Assembly (NCBI RefSeq): GCF_000190735.1
Contig: NC_015177.1
Location: 3,844,001-3,908,000 of the forward strand
Origin: Pseudopedobacter saltans DSM 12145
Lineage (GTDB): Bacteria > Bacteroidota > Bacteroidia > Sphingobacteriales > Sphingobacteriaceae
Length of the DNA stretch: 64,000 nt
Direction of reading: 5' to 3'
Part shown: positions 45,321 to 54,600 of the stretch, piece after piece
Position numbering within the stretch: position 1 is the first letter of the stretch
Layout of the letters: each line of letters starts with the position of its first letter
The notes under the pieces: generated by a model
The model's input: the letters and a program-made list of their open reading frames with translations, nothing else
What the model was told of the DNA's origin: nothing
Databases searched by the model: none
Program-made: the position numbers and the translations under genes

Positions 45321-46074
45321 GTATCTGTTTATCTTAATTCTGCCATTTTTATGGTCGTGTGCTGCAAAAAAGCAATTACATGAGGTTAAACAGAAAGAAG
45401 TACCAAAAAGTGTTGATATTTCTATTAATGATCTGAAAAATGCGCAGTTAAATTACGAGACATTCACGACGAAAGGAAAAGCAAATTTTAGCTTAGATGG
45501 AAAAGGATATGATGTTACTGTTAATTTAAGAAATAAAAAAGGCGAGGCTTTATGGTTATCGGTAACCTATATGGCTGGTTTAGAAGCCGCCAGATTAATG
45601 ATTACGCCAGATAGTGTAAAACTGTTGAATAGATTAACTTCAGAGTATGCTGCTTATCCGTTTGAGTTTATTCACAGATATACAACAAAGCAAATTGATT
45701 TCAATGAACTGGAGGCAATGCTGGTTGGCAATACTTTAAATCTCATTTTAGAATCCCGCCCTTTGGTCGAAAGAGAAAACGGAGTCATTTTATATAGGGG
45801 GAGTTCTGGAGATTTAAAATTCGAGAGTATTTACTCCTCTTTGTTTAAACCTAAGCAATTGATATTGCAAAAAGAAAATCCTTCGCAGGCGTTAAACATA
45901 AGTTATGATAGCTACGCACAAATAGCGGAAAAACTTCTCCCTTTTAAAATTGAAATTAATTCTTCGGTTGATACAAAAAATGCCAAAGTAATACTGGAAT
46001 ATTTAAATCCACAATTCAACGTTCCGTTTGAATTGCCATTTAGCGTACCTAAAAGATTTACACGTATAGAATAA
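45298..46074 (+). CDS. DUF4292 lipoprotein
   Basis: This 258-residue lipoprotein has signal LFILILPFLWSC with the lipid Cys at about residue 21. The mature part fits DUF4292, with LRNKKGEALWLSVTYMAGLEAARLMITPDSVKLLNRL and a beta-rich body reminiscent of LolA/LolB-type lipoprotein carriers. A role in outer-membrane lipoprotein handling is plausible but unproven. It overlaps the TPR gene by 23 bp. The in-frame Met at 45310 is an alternative start. Confidence 0.82.
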   Translation: MKRNMSSKYLFILILPFLWSCAAKKQLHEVKQKEVPKSVDISINDLKNAQLNYETFTTKGKANFSLDGKGYDVTVNLRNKKGEALWLSVTYMAGLEAARLMITPDSVKLLNRLTSEYAAYPFEFIHRYTTKQIDFNELEAMLVGNTLNLILESRPLVERENGVILYRGSSGDLKFESIYSSLFKPKQLILQKENPSQALNISYDSYAQIAEKLLPFKIEINSSVDTKNAKVILEYLNPQFNVPFELPFSVPKRFTRIE

Positions 46075-46096
46075 AAAATTAGATACCTTTGTAAAG

Positions 46097-47353
46097 ATGA
46101 AGCTTTTAAGATTAGCATTAACAATAATATTTTTAGGTCTATATAGTTTTTCTTTTTCACAAACCAGAGCAGAACTTGAAAGAAGAAAAGCACAACTCAA
46201 TAAAGACATTGAGATGATTAATAGTTCTTTACAGAAGACCTCGACAGATAAAAAGGTTACTTTGAAAGAGCTTAACGCACTTAAGGCGCAAATAAGACTT
46301 CGCGAAGAAAAAATAAAAACTATTAATTCTGAAGTCAGATTGCTTGATGTTGAGATTAATCAGAATGTAAATAATATCAGGTCCTTACAAAATCAGCTTG
46401 ATCAATTGAAGAAAGACTACGCGGCGATGATCAGGTTTGCACAAAAAAATCAGGGAGCATATAGTAAATTGATGTATGTGTTTGCCGCACAGGATTTTAA
46501 TCAGGCTTATAAGCGATTGAAGTACCTGCAGCAGTTTAGTGAATATCGAATTAAGCAAGCCAAATACATAGACGAAACGCAAAATGCTTTAAAAGGAAAA
46601 GTTAATTCGCTTAATAAAAATAAAAATGAAAAATCTAATCTTTTAGTTGATCAGCAAAAGGAAAAAAAGGTGTTGGATCAGGCTGAAGATAAGCAGTCAA
46701 AAGTGGTAAAGAGCTTAACCTCTCAAGAGAGAAAACTCAGACAGGATCTCTCTCAGAAGCAAAGAGCAGCGGCTCAGTTGGACAGGGCAATCAGAGCGGC
46801 TATTGAGAGGGAGATTGCATTGGCGAAGAAAAAAGCTGAAGAAGAAGCCAGAGCAGCTGCTGCGAAGGCGAGAGCGGAGGGAAAAGAAGCTCCTGCTACG
46901 ACGAGTACAAGCCGAACTTCTGTTTTGGCTGCTACTCCCGAGGCAGCAAAATTGTCGGCAGGATTTGTAAGTAACAGAGGTAAATTACCATGGCCGGTAG
47001 CGAACGGTGTAATTACGGAGTCTTATGGAACCCAAAAGATCGGTAACATAACAAAGGATAACAACGGATGGACTATAAGGACGAATACAAGTGCTTCCGT
47101 TAGAGCGGTTTTCGAAGGTACAGTAAGTCGTATAGTAGAAATTGCAGGTAAAAATGTTGTAATGATCCGACATGGAGAGTTCTTTACAATCTATCAAAAC
47201 CTGAAATCAATTAGTGTTTCTGCCGGGCAAAAAGTAACAACTAAGCAAACGATTGGAACTGTAGGATCTGACGAAGATGGTGTTTCTGAAATTCACTTTG
47301 AATTATGGAAGGGTATGGAAACACAGAATCCTGGAAGTTGGCTCGCAAATTAA
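46097..47353 (+). CDS. EnvC-like murein hydrolase activator (coiled coil plus degenerate LytM/M23 domain)
   Basis: This 418-residue protein has a signal peptide (LALTIIFLGLYSFSFSQ), long coiled coils at about 20-125 and 165-260, an Ala/Lys-rich linker, and a C-terminal LytM domain at about 300-415. In that domain the zinc motifs of active M23 enzymes are missing: NNGWTIRTN replaces HxxxD, and SEIHFELW has Glu where the first His of HxH belongs. It therefore probably activates amidases at the division site instead of cutting peptidoglycan. It follows DUF4292 by 22 bp. Confidence 0.87.
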   Translation: MKLLRLALTIIFLGLYSFSFSQTRAELERRKAQLNKDIEMINSSLQKTSTDKKVTLKELNALKAQIRLREEKIKTINSEVRLLDVEINQNVNNIRSLQNQLDQLKKDYAAMIRFAQKNQGAYSKLMYVFAAQDFNQAYKRLKYLQQFSEYRIKQAKYIDETQNALKGKVNSLNKNKNEKSNLLVDQQKEKKVLDQAEDKQSKVVKSLTSQERKLRQDLSQKQRAAAQLDRAIRAAIEREIALAKKKAEEEARAAAAKARAEGKEAPATTSTSRTSVLAATPEAAKLSAGFVSNRGKLPWPVANGVITESYGTQKIGNITKDNNGWTIRTNTSASVRAVFEGTVSRIVEIAGKNVVMIRHGEFFTIYQNLKSISVSAGQKVTTKQTIGTVGSDEDGVSEIHFELWKGMETQNPGSWLAN

Positions 47354-47415
47354 AAATCATTAAAACAGAAAATAAAATCACAATAAATGCATATTTTTGT
47401 TTTATGTATATAATT

Positions 47416-47694
47416 ATGTATCAGAGCACTCTTTTATTTTTAAACATCGGGGCGCAGGAGACAATAGTAATCGTTTTTGCTATTTTATTGCTTTTCGGAG
47501 GTAAAAAGCTTCCCGAATTAGCAAGAGGTTTAGGAAAAGGGATCAGGGAGTTTAAGGACGCTTCTGATGATGTGAAAAGAGAAATTCACAGAAATATTAA
47601 TTCTTTAACAGCAGAAGAAGAGCTGAGGCAAGAGGAACAAGCTGAAAGAAAAAGGCTTGAAGCTGGAGAAGAAGAAAATAAAACCGTAGATTAG
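47416..47694 (+). CDS. tatA: Sec-independent translocase TatA/TatE family protein, long form
   Basis: Starting at ATG 47416 (47404 is possible), the protein of about 92 residues has one membrane helix ([21 protein letters not shown]), the amphipathic helix ARGLGKGIREFKDA and a charged tail (EEELRQEEQAERKRLEAGEEE). It forms the twin-arginine protein-conducting pore together with TatC, which is not nearby. The longer upstream frame from 47305 lies inside the EnvC-like gene and is not believed. Confidence 0.88.
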   Translation: MYQSTLLFLNIGAQETIVIVFAILLLFGGKKLPELARGLGKGIREFKDASDDVKREIHRNINSLTAEEELRQEEQAERKRLEAGEEENKTVD

Positions 47695-47732
47695 TAAACA
47701 CACATTAACTTTAATCAAAAAAATATAAGAAA

Positions 47733-47909
47733 ATGGGATTAGGAGCACCAGAAATAATAATAATAGTGCTGGTTATACTGTTATTATTCGGAGGTAAGAA
47801 AATTCCTGAACTGATGAGAGGTTTAGGAAAAGGCGTGAGGGAGTTTAAAGAAGGCCAAAAAGGCGTAGAAAAAGAAGAAAAGACATATAATCAGGACGAT
47901 AGAAATTAA
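47733..47909 (+). CDS. tatA: Sec-independent translocase TatA, short form
   Basis: This 58-residue protein reads [19 protein letters not shown] at the start, then the hinge GGKKIPEL and the amphipathic helix [14 protein letters not shown]. It is a complete canonical TatA of minimal length. It lies 38 bp after the long-form gene and is followed by a terminator. Two adjacent TatA paralogues may have distinct roles or form mixed complexes. Confidence 0.92.
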   Translation: MGLGAPEIIIIVLVILLLFGGKKIPELMRGLGKGVREFKEGQKGVEKEEKTYNQDDRN

Positions 47910-47935
47910 TTGTTTATCGTACTAACTTAATATGC

Positions 47936-47977
47936 GACATCCGGATAAAAACTTATCCGGATGTCCTCTTCATTTTT
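47936..47977 (+). terminator. Rho-independent terminator after the tatA pair
   Basis: GACATCCGGATAA at 47936-47948 and TTATCCGGATGTC at 47953-47965 form a perfect 13-bp stem with a 4-base loop, followed by CTCTTCATTTTT. It lies 26 bp after the tatA stop. Confidence 0.85.
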
Positions 47978-47979
47978 AT

Positions 47980-49413
47980 ATGCTTGCTGTAAAAACATAT
48001 TCTTATAATAGACTAGAGGACATACAGTCTGCCATCAAAGCAGGTATGTTGTCCCTTCAGGAACTGGTGGCCTTTTATCTAAGTCAAATCCAGAACTTGT
48101 CAGATTTAAATGCTTTTTTAGAGGTATTTTCCGAAGAAAGCATTCAGAAAGCCGAAATCATTCAGGAAAAAATCATAAATGGTACTGCTGGAAAACTGGC
48201 GGGAATGGTTATCGGTATAAAAGATAACATTTCTTACAAAGGCCATAAAATTTCGGCGGCTTCGAAAATGCTCGAAAATTATACCGCCGTTTATTCTGCG
48301 ACAGTAGTAGACAGATTGCTTGCAGAAGATGCAATTATAATTGGACGTTTGAATTGCGATGAGTTTGCAATGGGCGCGTCTAATGAAACTTCTTATTTTG
48401 GCCCGGTAAAAAACTTTGCTAACAGAAATAAAGTTTCCGGAGGTTCTTCGGGAGGTTCCGCAGTAGCTGTACAGGCAAATATGTGTTTAGCTTCTTTAGG
48501 AACCGATACTGGAGGATCTATTCGTCAACCCGCAGCTTTCTGTGGCGTAATCGGGATTAAACCAACTTATTCGAGGGTTTCTAGATATGGCGTAATAGCA
48601 TATGCTTCATCATTTGATCAGGTGGGGCCAATAACTCGTTCTGTCGAAGATGCCGCACTGCTTCTGGAGGTGCTCGCAGGCAGAGATGAAAATGATAACA
48701 TTTCTTCAGGTAAAGCTGTACCTGAATATTCAAGGTTTTCGAAAAATACTCCTAAAAAGATAGCATATATTGAGGAGACATTAAATTCGGAAGGCCTTGA
48801 TCCCGAGATAAAGCGAAATATCGAAGGCCAGATTGAAAAATTAAAAGTATTGGGGCATATTGTTGAACCGGTGTCGTTTAAATATTTGGACTACGTAGTA
48901 GCAGCATATTATATTTTAACAACTGCCGAGTCCTCTTCAAATCTGTCGCGGTATGATGGAGTACATTTCGGGTACAGAAGTGAAAAGGCTACCGATTTGG
49001 AAAGCACCTATAAGTTATCCAGAAGTGAAGGTTTTGGCGAAGAGGTAAAACGAAGAATTATGTTAGGAACTTTTGTTCTTAGCGCGGGGTACTACGATGC
49101 TTATTATGCAAGAGCTCAGAAAGTAAGGAGACTTATTAAGGAGAAAATGGAGGAGATACTTGATAATTATGATTTTGTATTAACTCCTACTACGCCGGGA
49201 CCGGCTTTTGATATCGGTGCAAAAAAAACCGATCCGTTAGAAGCATACTTAGCCGATATTTTTACCGTTATAGCATCGCTGACTGGACTTCCTGCAATAT
49301 CAGTTCCGTGTGGAACAACCGAAGAAGGATTACCAATAGGAATTCAGTTTATTGGAAAGAGCTTTGAAGAGGACAAATTACTTTCTTTTTCAAAAGACTA
49401 TTTAGAAAAATAA
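47980..49413 (+). CDS. gatA: Asp-tRNA(Asn)/Glu-tRNA(Gln) amidotransferase subunit A
   Basis: This amidase-signature enzyme of 477 residues releases ammonia from glutamine for transamidation of misacylated tRNA. The Ser-cisSer-Lys triad is visible in VIGIKDNISYKG (Lys), SGGSSGGSAVAV and GTDTGGSIRQPAAFCG (nucleophilic Ser). ATG 47980 (MLAVKTYSYNRL) is chosen. The in-frame ATG at 47932 lies inside the preceding terminator hairpin. GatB and GatC are not adjacent. Confidence 0.92.
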   Translation: MLAVKTYSYNRLEDIQSAIKAGMLSLQELVAFYLSQIQNLSDLNAFLEVFSEESIQKAEIIQEKIINGTAGKLAGMVIGIKDNISYKGHKISAASKMLENYTAVYSATVVDRLLAEDAIIIGRLNCDEFAMGASNETSYFGPVKNFANRNKVSGGSSGGSAVAVQANMCLASLGTDTGGSIRQPAAFCGVIGIKPTYSRVSRYGVIAYASSFDQVGPITRSVEDAALLLEVLAGRDENDNISSGKAVPEYSRFSKNTPKKIAYIEETLNSEGLDPEIKRNIEGQIEKLKVLGHIVEPVSFKYLDYVVAAYYILTTAESSSNLSRYDGVHFGYRSEKATDLESTYKLSRSEGFGEEVKRRIMLGTFVLSAGYYDAYYARAQKVRRLIKEKMEEILDNYDFVLTPTTPGPAFDIGAKKTDPLEAYLADIFTVIASLTGLPAISVPCGTTEEGLPIGIQFIGKSFEEDKLLSFSKDYLEK

Positions 49414-49479
49414 AAATTGGTTAGCATACCAAATAGTAAATAATAGATAGGCTTATAAAAGCCACAAAAAACTAGAAGA

Positions 49480-50901
49480 ATGATAAAAGCTTTCGCTCTG
49501 TTTTTTGTTGTTTGCAATTTAGCTTTTATAAATAGCTATGGACAAAACAATAAATTAAAAAAAGATACAGCTTATGTAAGCAGGCTTACGCCGAATGAAT
49601 CCAGAATAATCAGGAATTTGGTAAACAGGGATACATCTTTTGTACATCCGCAGGTTAATCTGAACGCGCTATTGTTCAATTTCGATGCGAATCTTTTGTA
49701 TAAGTATCGCTTAGATTCTCTAAACTCAAGAATTTCGTTAGATTATAATCCCTACGTTCAATCTTATATAGATGTTTTTGTTTCGGAACGTACAAAGCAG
49801 ATAGGGAAGATGGTTAGTTTAGGTAATTACTATTTTCCAATTTTTGAGAAGGCCTTAAAAGAGAACGACATCCCGCAGGAATTTAAATATCTTCCCATAG
49901 TAGAATCATCTTTGAACCCTCATGCTATTTCCCGTTCGGGAGCTATGGGATTATGGCAATTTATGTATGCAACAGCAAAAGGCTACGGGTTAACCATAGA
50001 TAGTTATGTTGATGAGAGAAAAGACCCTATTAATTCAAGTTATGCGGCATGCAGATATCTGAAAGATGCCTATGCGGAGTTTAATGACTGGTTATTAGCT
50101 TTAGCGTCTTATAATTGTGGAATGGGGGCGATTAGAAGAGCTCTGGATAAAATTCCCGGAACAAATAAAACTTTTTGGGATATAAGGAACCTGCTGCCTC
50201 AGGAAACCAGAGATTATGTCCCTAAATTTATTGCGGTAACATATATGATGAATTATATTGATAAACATATCAATATAGAGAATATTCCAGAAATCGCTTT
50301 CAAAATAGATATTGACTCTATTTATGTTAACAGGAATGTAAGTTTTTCCAGCTTAGCAGATGCACTTAGAATGGAAGAGAAAGAACTTCAGATATTAAAT
50401 CCTTCGTATAAAAAAAATGTAGTAAACGGAAGCAGTCAGGAACCTAAACGGTTAATCATACCAAAGGTGGATTTTTATACTTATGCGCACTTGTTTGATG
50501 TATTAAACCCAGATGCAGAAACGAAAATTGTATATACTTCTTCAAAATCTCCTGTTGCAGAGACAAATGCTAAAAAGGAGATCTATCATATTGTAAAGAA
50601 AGGGCAGAGTTTAGGAAGCATAGCTAACAGTTATAAAATAGAGGTACAGGATATAAAAGTTTGGAATAAACTAAAGACGAATACGATAGTTCCCGGACAA
50701 AAACTTAGGATCGTAAAAGAATCGCCTGTACAGTCTGCAAATGTTAGCTACCAAACCTACGTTGTAAAAGCGGGAGATACATTATCTTCCATAGCGAATA
50801 ATTTTAAAGGAGTAACTGTATCTGCACTAAAAGAATGGAATAATTTATTTGATTATAAAGTTGCGGTAGGCAGAATTTTAAAAATCAAGATAGATATGTG
50901 A
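49480..50901 (+). CDS. Membrane-bound lytic murein transglycosylase, MltD-like with LysM domains
   Basis: This 473-residue exported protein has a signal peptide (ALFFVVCNLAFINSYGQ). The SLT domain at about 125-240 has the catalytic Glu in YLPIVESSLNPHAISRSGAMGLWQFM and the SYNCGMGAIRRAL block. Two clear C-terminal LysM repeats follow, at about 367-410 (YHIVKKGQSLGSIANSYKI) and 426-471 (YVVKAGDTLSSIANNF), and a weaker one may lie before them. It cleaves the glycan strand of peptidoglycan in the periplasm. Confidence 0.92.
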   Translation: MIKAFALFFVVCNLAFINSYGQNNKLKKDTAYVSRLTPNESRIIRNLVNRDTSFVHPQVNLNALLFNFDANLLYKYRLDSLNSRISLDYNPYVQSYIDVFVSERTKQIGKMVSLGNYYFPIFEKALKENDIPQEFKYLPIVESSLNPHAISRSGAMGLWQFMYATAKGYGLTIDSYVDERKDPINSSYAACRYLKDAYAEFNDWLLALASYNCGMGAIRRALDKIPGTNKTFWDIRNLLPQETRDYVPKFIAVTYMMNYIDKHINIENIPEIAFKIDIDSIYVNRNVSFSSLADALRMEEKELQILNPSYKKNVVNGSSQEPKRLIIPKVDFYTYAHLFDVLNPDAETKIVYTSSKSPVAETNAKKEIYHIVKKGQSLGSIANSYKIEVQDIKVWNKLKTNTIVPGQKLRIVKESPVQSANVSYQTYVVKAGDTLSSIANNFKGVTVSALKEWNNLFDYKVAVGRILKIKIDM

Positions 50902-50930
50902 GTTTTTGGATTCTTATTATAAAAGAACTG

Positions 50931-50979
50931 ACAGTTGGTTACTATATTTTTAATAGTTCCAGCTGTTTTTTATTGTTTT
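50931..50979 (+). terminator. Rho-independent terminator of the MltD-like gene
   Basis: ACAGTTGG followed by CTAT pairs with ATAG followed by CCAGCTGT (one G-T wobble and a small internal mismatch), then TTTTTTATTGTTTT. It starts 30 bp after the stop. Confidence 0.75.
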
Positions 50980-51083
50980 AAAGACTTCTGCTTATATTTT
51001 TGTTAACCTTATATAAAAAATAAACGTATTATAAACTAAAAGATAATTAACTCTATATTTATCCGATTTATTGTGTTTAAGCT

Positions 51084-51668
51084 ATGTACGAATATATTGA
51101 CGGCAAGTTGGTTTACAAATGTCCAACTTATATTGTTTTAGAAGCCACGGGAATTGGATACCATATTAATATTTCGTTAAATACATTTTCTCTTGTAAAA
51201 GATCAGGAAAAATGTAAACTCTATACATGGTTACATGTAAAAGAGGACGGCCATACTATGTATGGCTTTGCTGACGAAGGTGAGAGACGTTTGTTCCTTC
51301 ATTTGATTTCTGTCAACGGAGTAGGGCCAAATACGGCAAGAATGATGCTTTCCTCTATTTCCCCAATAGAAATAGAACAAGCTATTATAAAAGGCGAAGT
51401 AGGATTGATTAAGTCTATCAAAGGAATCGGCCCTAAAACTGCGCAAAGACTGATTATAGATTTACAAGATAAGCTGCAAAAAAGTGGTGACGGAACTTTA
51501 ATAGCTATCAGGCAGGATTATACCGCCCGGGAAGAAGCTATCAGTGCTTTAGTAATGCTTGGATTTGCAAAAAATAATGCGGAAAAAGCTGTTGATAGTG
51601 CGGTAAAAAAATCAGATAAAATTTTGTCGGTTGAAGAAATAATAAAAATAGCTTTAAAGAGTTTATAA
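51084..51668 (+). CDS. ruvA: Holliday junction branch-migration protein RuvA
   Basis: This 194-residue protein has domain I (MYEYIDGKLVYKCPTYIVLEATGIGYHINIS), a domain II helix-hairpin-helix pair (VNGVGPNTARMMLS and IKGIGPKTAQRLIIDL) and a C-terminal RuvB-binding domain III (EEAISALVMLGFAKNNAEKAV). It binds Holliday junctions with RuvB. The gene abuts sprA directly, an arrangement seen in other Bacteroidota. Confidence 0.96.
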   Translation: MYEYIDGKLVYKCPTYIVLEATGIGYHINISLNTFSLVKDQEKCKLYTWLHVKEDGHTMYGFADEGERRLFLHLISVNGVGPNTARMMLSSISPIEIEQAIIKGEVGLIKSIKGIGPKTAQRLIIDLQDKLQKSGDGTLIAIRQDYTAREEAISALVMLGFAKNNAEKAVDSAVKKSDKILSVEEIIKIALKSL

Positions 51669-54600
51669 TTGGAAACTAACCAAAACCTTTTGATACGAAA
51701 TTTAACTTATTTTATTTCAAGGATATTCCTAATTCCTATAGTTATCGCGTCAACAGATGCGCTTGCGCAGGTTAATCAAACTGAAAATAATAAACTGTCT
51801 TATCCCGTTAAAGATGAACAGACCACACCAGTTTTTGGAAAAAGTGGATTATTCTTAAAAAATCCTGACAATATCAAACGTTCTGTGACTTACGATCCTA
51901 TCACGAAGAAATATATCGTGAGAGAAATGCTGGGAAATCATGAGTATCGACCTGCTCAATATTTGTCATTCGCAGAATATCAAAGATTAGAGCAACAACG
52001 TGTTCAACAAGATTATTGGAATAATCTTGTGGTTTCAGGTATGGAGCGTCCGGAAAATGGTTTGATACCTTCGGTAACGGTTAAAAGTAAATCTTTTGAA
52101 AAGATTTTTGGTGGTAATACTATTAATATCCAGCCTCGGGGAACTGCCGATTTAACCTTTGCAGGCAGAATCAATAAGAATGAGAATCCGCTGTTTAATG
52201 AAAGGCAACGTGTTCAGGGAAATTTTGATTTTGACCAGAGAATCCAGATGAATTTAACTGGAAATATCGGTGAGAAATTGAAAATAATGACCAATTATAA
52301 TACCGAAGCGCAGTTTGATTTTGAAAATCAACTTAAGCTGGAATATACGGGTTATAAAGACGAAATTTTACAAAAGTTTGAAGCGGGTATGGTTAGTTTT
52401 CCGCTAAATACTACTTTAATTTCGGGAAGCCAGGCGTTGTTTGGGGTAAAAACACAGTTACAGTTTGGTAGATTAGGAGTAACAAGCATTTATTCTCAAC
52501 AAAAATCTCAGGCTAAAGAGATTAATATTACCAACGGGGCGCAACAAAATGAATTTAGGTTAACTACCGATAATTACGAAGCCAATAAACATTATTTCTT
52601 AGCTCAATATTTTAGAAATAACTTCAATAGAGCAATGTCTAACCTGCCTATTGTTACATCCGGGGTGGTTATTACAAAAATTGAAGTATGGGTAACAAAT
52701 AGAAGTAATAGTACAACTGATTCCCGCGACATCTTGGCTTTTATGGATTTAGGCGAAAATACACCGTATAATAGCTCTGCTAATATTCCAGGAGGGCGAT
52801 TTCAGGGTGGAGGAAGCCAATTACCTTCTGCATTTAATGATCCCAATTTTCCGGCTCAATCCAATAACTTGCTTTCAATTATTCCTCCCGGATCAAGACA
52901 AACGAATAATAACGATATAGATGGTTTTTTTGCATCGACAAGAAGAACGGATAACTACGCAAAAATTACTTATGCAAGAAAACTTACCGATAGAGAATAT
53001 ACTTTAAACCCTGTATTAGGATATATTTCATTAAATACATCATTAAATGCCGATGAAGTTTTGGCGGTTTCTTATCGTTATACGTATAATGGTAGAGAAT
53101 ATCAGGTAGGGGAGCTTTCTACAGACAGGCCGGTTGCGCCAAATAATCCGGAAGTACTTTATTCGAAGTTATTGAAGAATGAGACCCTGAAAACTGATTT
53201 ACCTGTTTGGGATTTAATGATGAAAAATATCTATTCTCTTGGTGCTTATCAGATCAGCAGAGATGATTTCAGATTAAATGTTTTCCGTTTGGATGAACAG
53301 GGCTTTGAAAAACCATTACTTACCGAAGGAAATTCGGATATAAACGGAAAAATGTGGATTCAGTTGCTTGGTTTAGATCGATTAAATCAACAACAGGATA
53401 AAAAGCCTGATGGATATTTCGACTTTTTGGAAGGCCAATTGATAGACTCGCAAAACGGAAGAATAGTTTTTCCTTATATAGAACCATTCGGTAAAGATTT
53501 AGAAGCTATTTTAGGTAATGACCCGAATTTGACAGGTAAATATGTTTATAAGCCACTTTACGATTCGACAAAAACCATAGCTCAGCAATATTTTCCTAAT
53601 CTAAATCGATATGTAATTAAAGGTACCTATCAGTCGCAGGTAAGTTCTGAGTTTCAGTTGAATGCTATAAATGTTCCTGAAGGGTCAGTAACAGTAACCG
53701 CCGGGAATATACAACTTACCGAAGGAGCCGATTACACAGTGGATTACAATATCGGTAGAGTAAAAATCCTGAATGAGGGTTTGCTGAATTCCGGACAACC
53801 GATAAAAATCAGATTAGAAAGTAACGAGCTATTTGGTATTCAACAAAAGTCTTTATTCGGAACACGGTTTGATTATCGGGCAAATGAAAAGCTAAATCTG
53901 GGTGCCACAATAATGAACCTCAAGGAGACTCCTTTAACTCAGAAAGTTAATTTTGGAGAAGAGTCTATATCAAATACGATATATGGGTTTGACATAAATT
54001 ATAATACTAATAGTCGATTCCTGACAAAGCTGGTAGATAAAATTCCGTTGATTTCCACTAAAGAAATATCATCATTCACATTTGGTGGCGAGTTTGCTAA
54101 GTTCAATCCAGGACATTCTAAAGCTCTTAATGCAGATGGCAGTTCTGGAGGAGCAAGTTATATTGATGATTTTGAAGGAAGCAAATCTATCATCGATTTG
54201 AAGAGTCCTATAACGTGGCAAATTTCTGGAACGCCACAAGGATTTCCAAATTGGGACACAAATAATGATTTAGCATATGGTTATGACAGGGCTAAATTGT
54301 CTTTTTTTACCATTGATCCAATTTTTTACAACAGATCGGGAGGCTTTACACCATCAAATATCGCAAATAATAAAAAAGAGCTTTCGAACCATTTTGTACG
54401 AGAAGTTTTAGAAACAGAAGTTTTTCCGTTTAAACAGATTCCAACAGGAAGTTTACTTACTCTGCCGACATTAAACTTAGCATATTATCCAATGCTGAGA
54501 GGGCCATATAATTATACTTCTACAGGCTTGAAACCTGATGGGACATTTTCCAATCCCAAAGAAAAATGGGGTGGTATGTTCCGAAAGATAGAGACCAACG

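Noticed and set aside
47305-47415. Longer N-terminus for the first TatA
   Set aside because: The extension lies within the EnvC-like coding region and its own spacer, and would put 33 or more polar residues before the normal TatA membrane helix.
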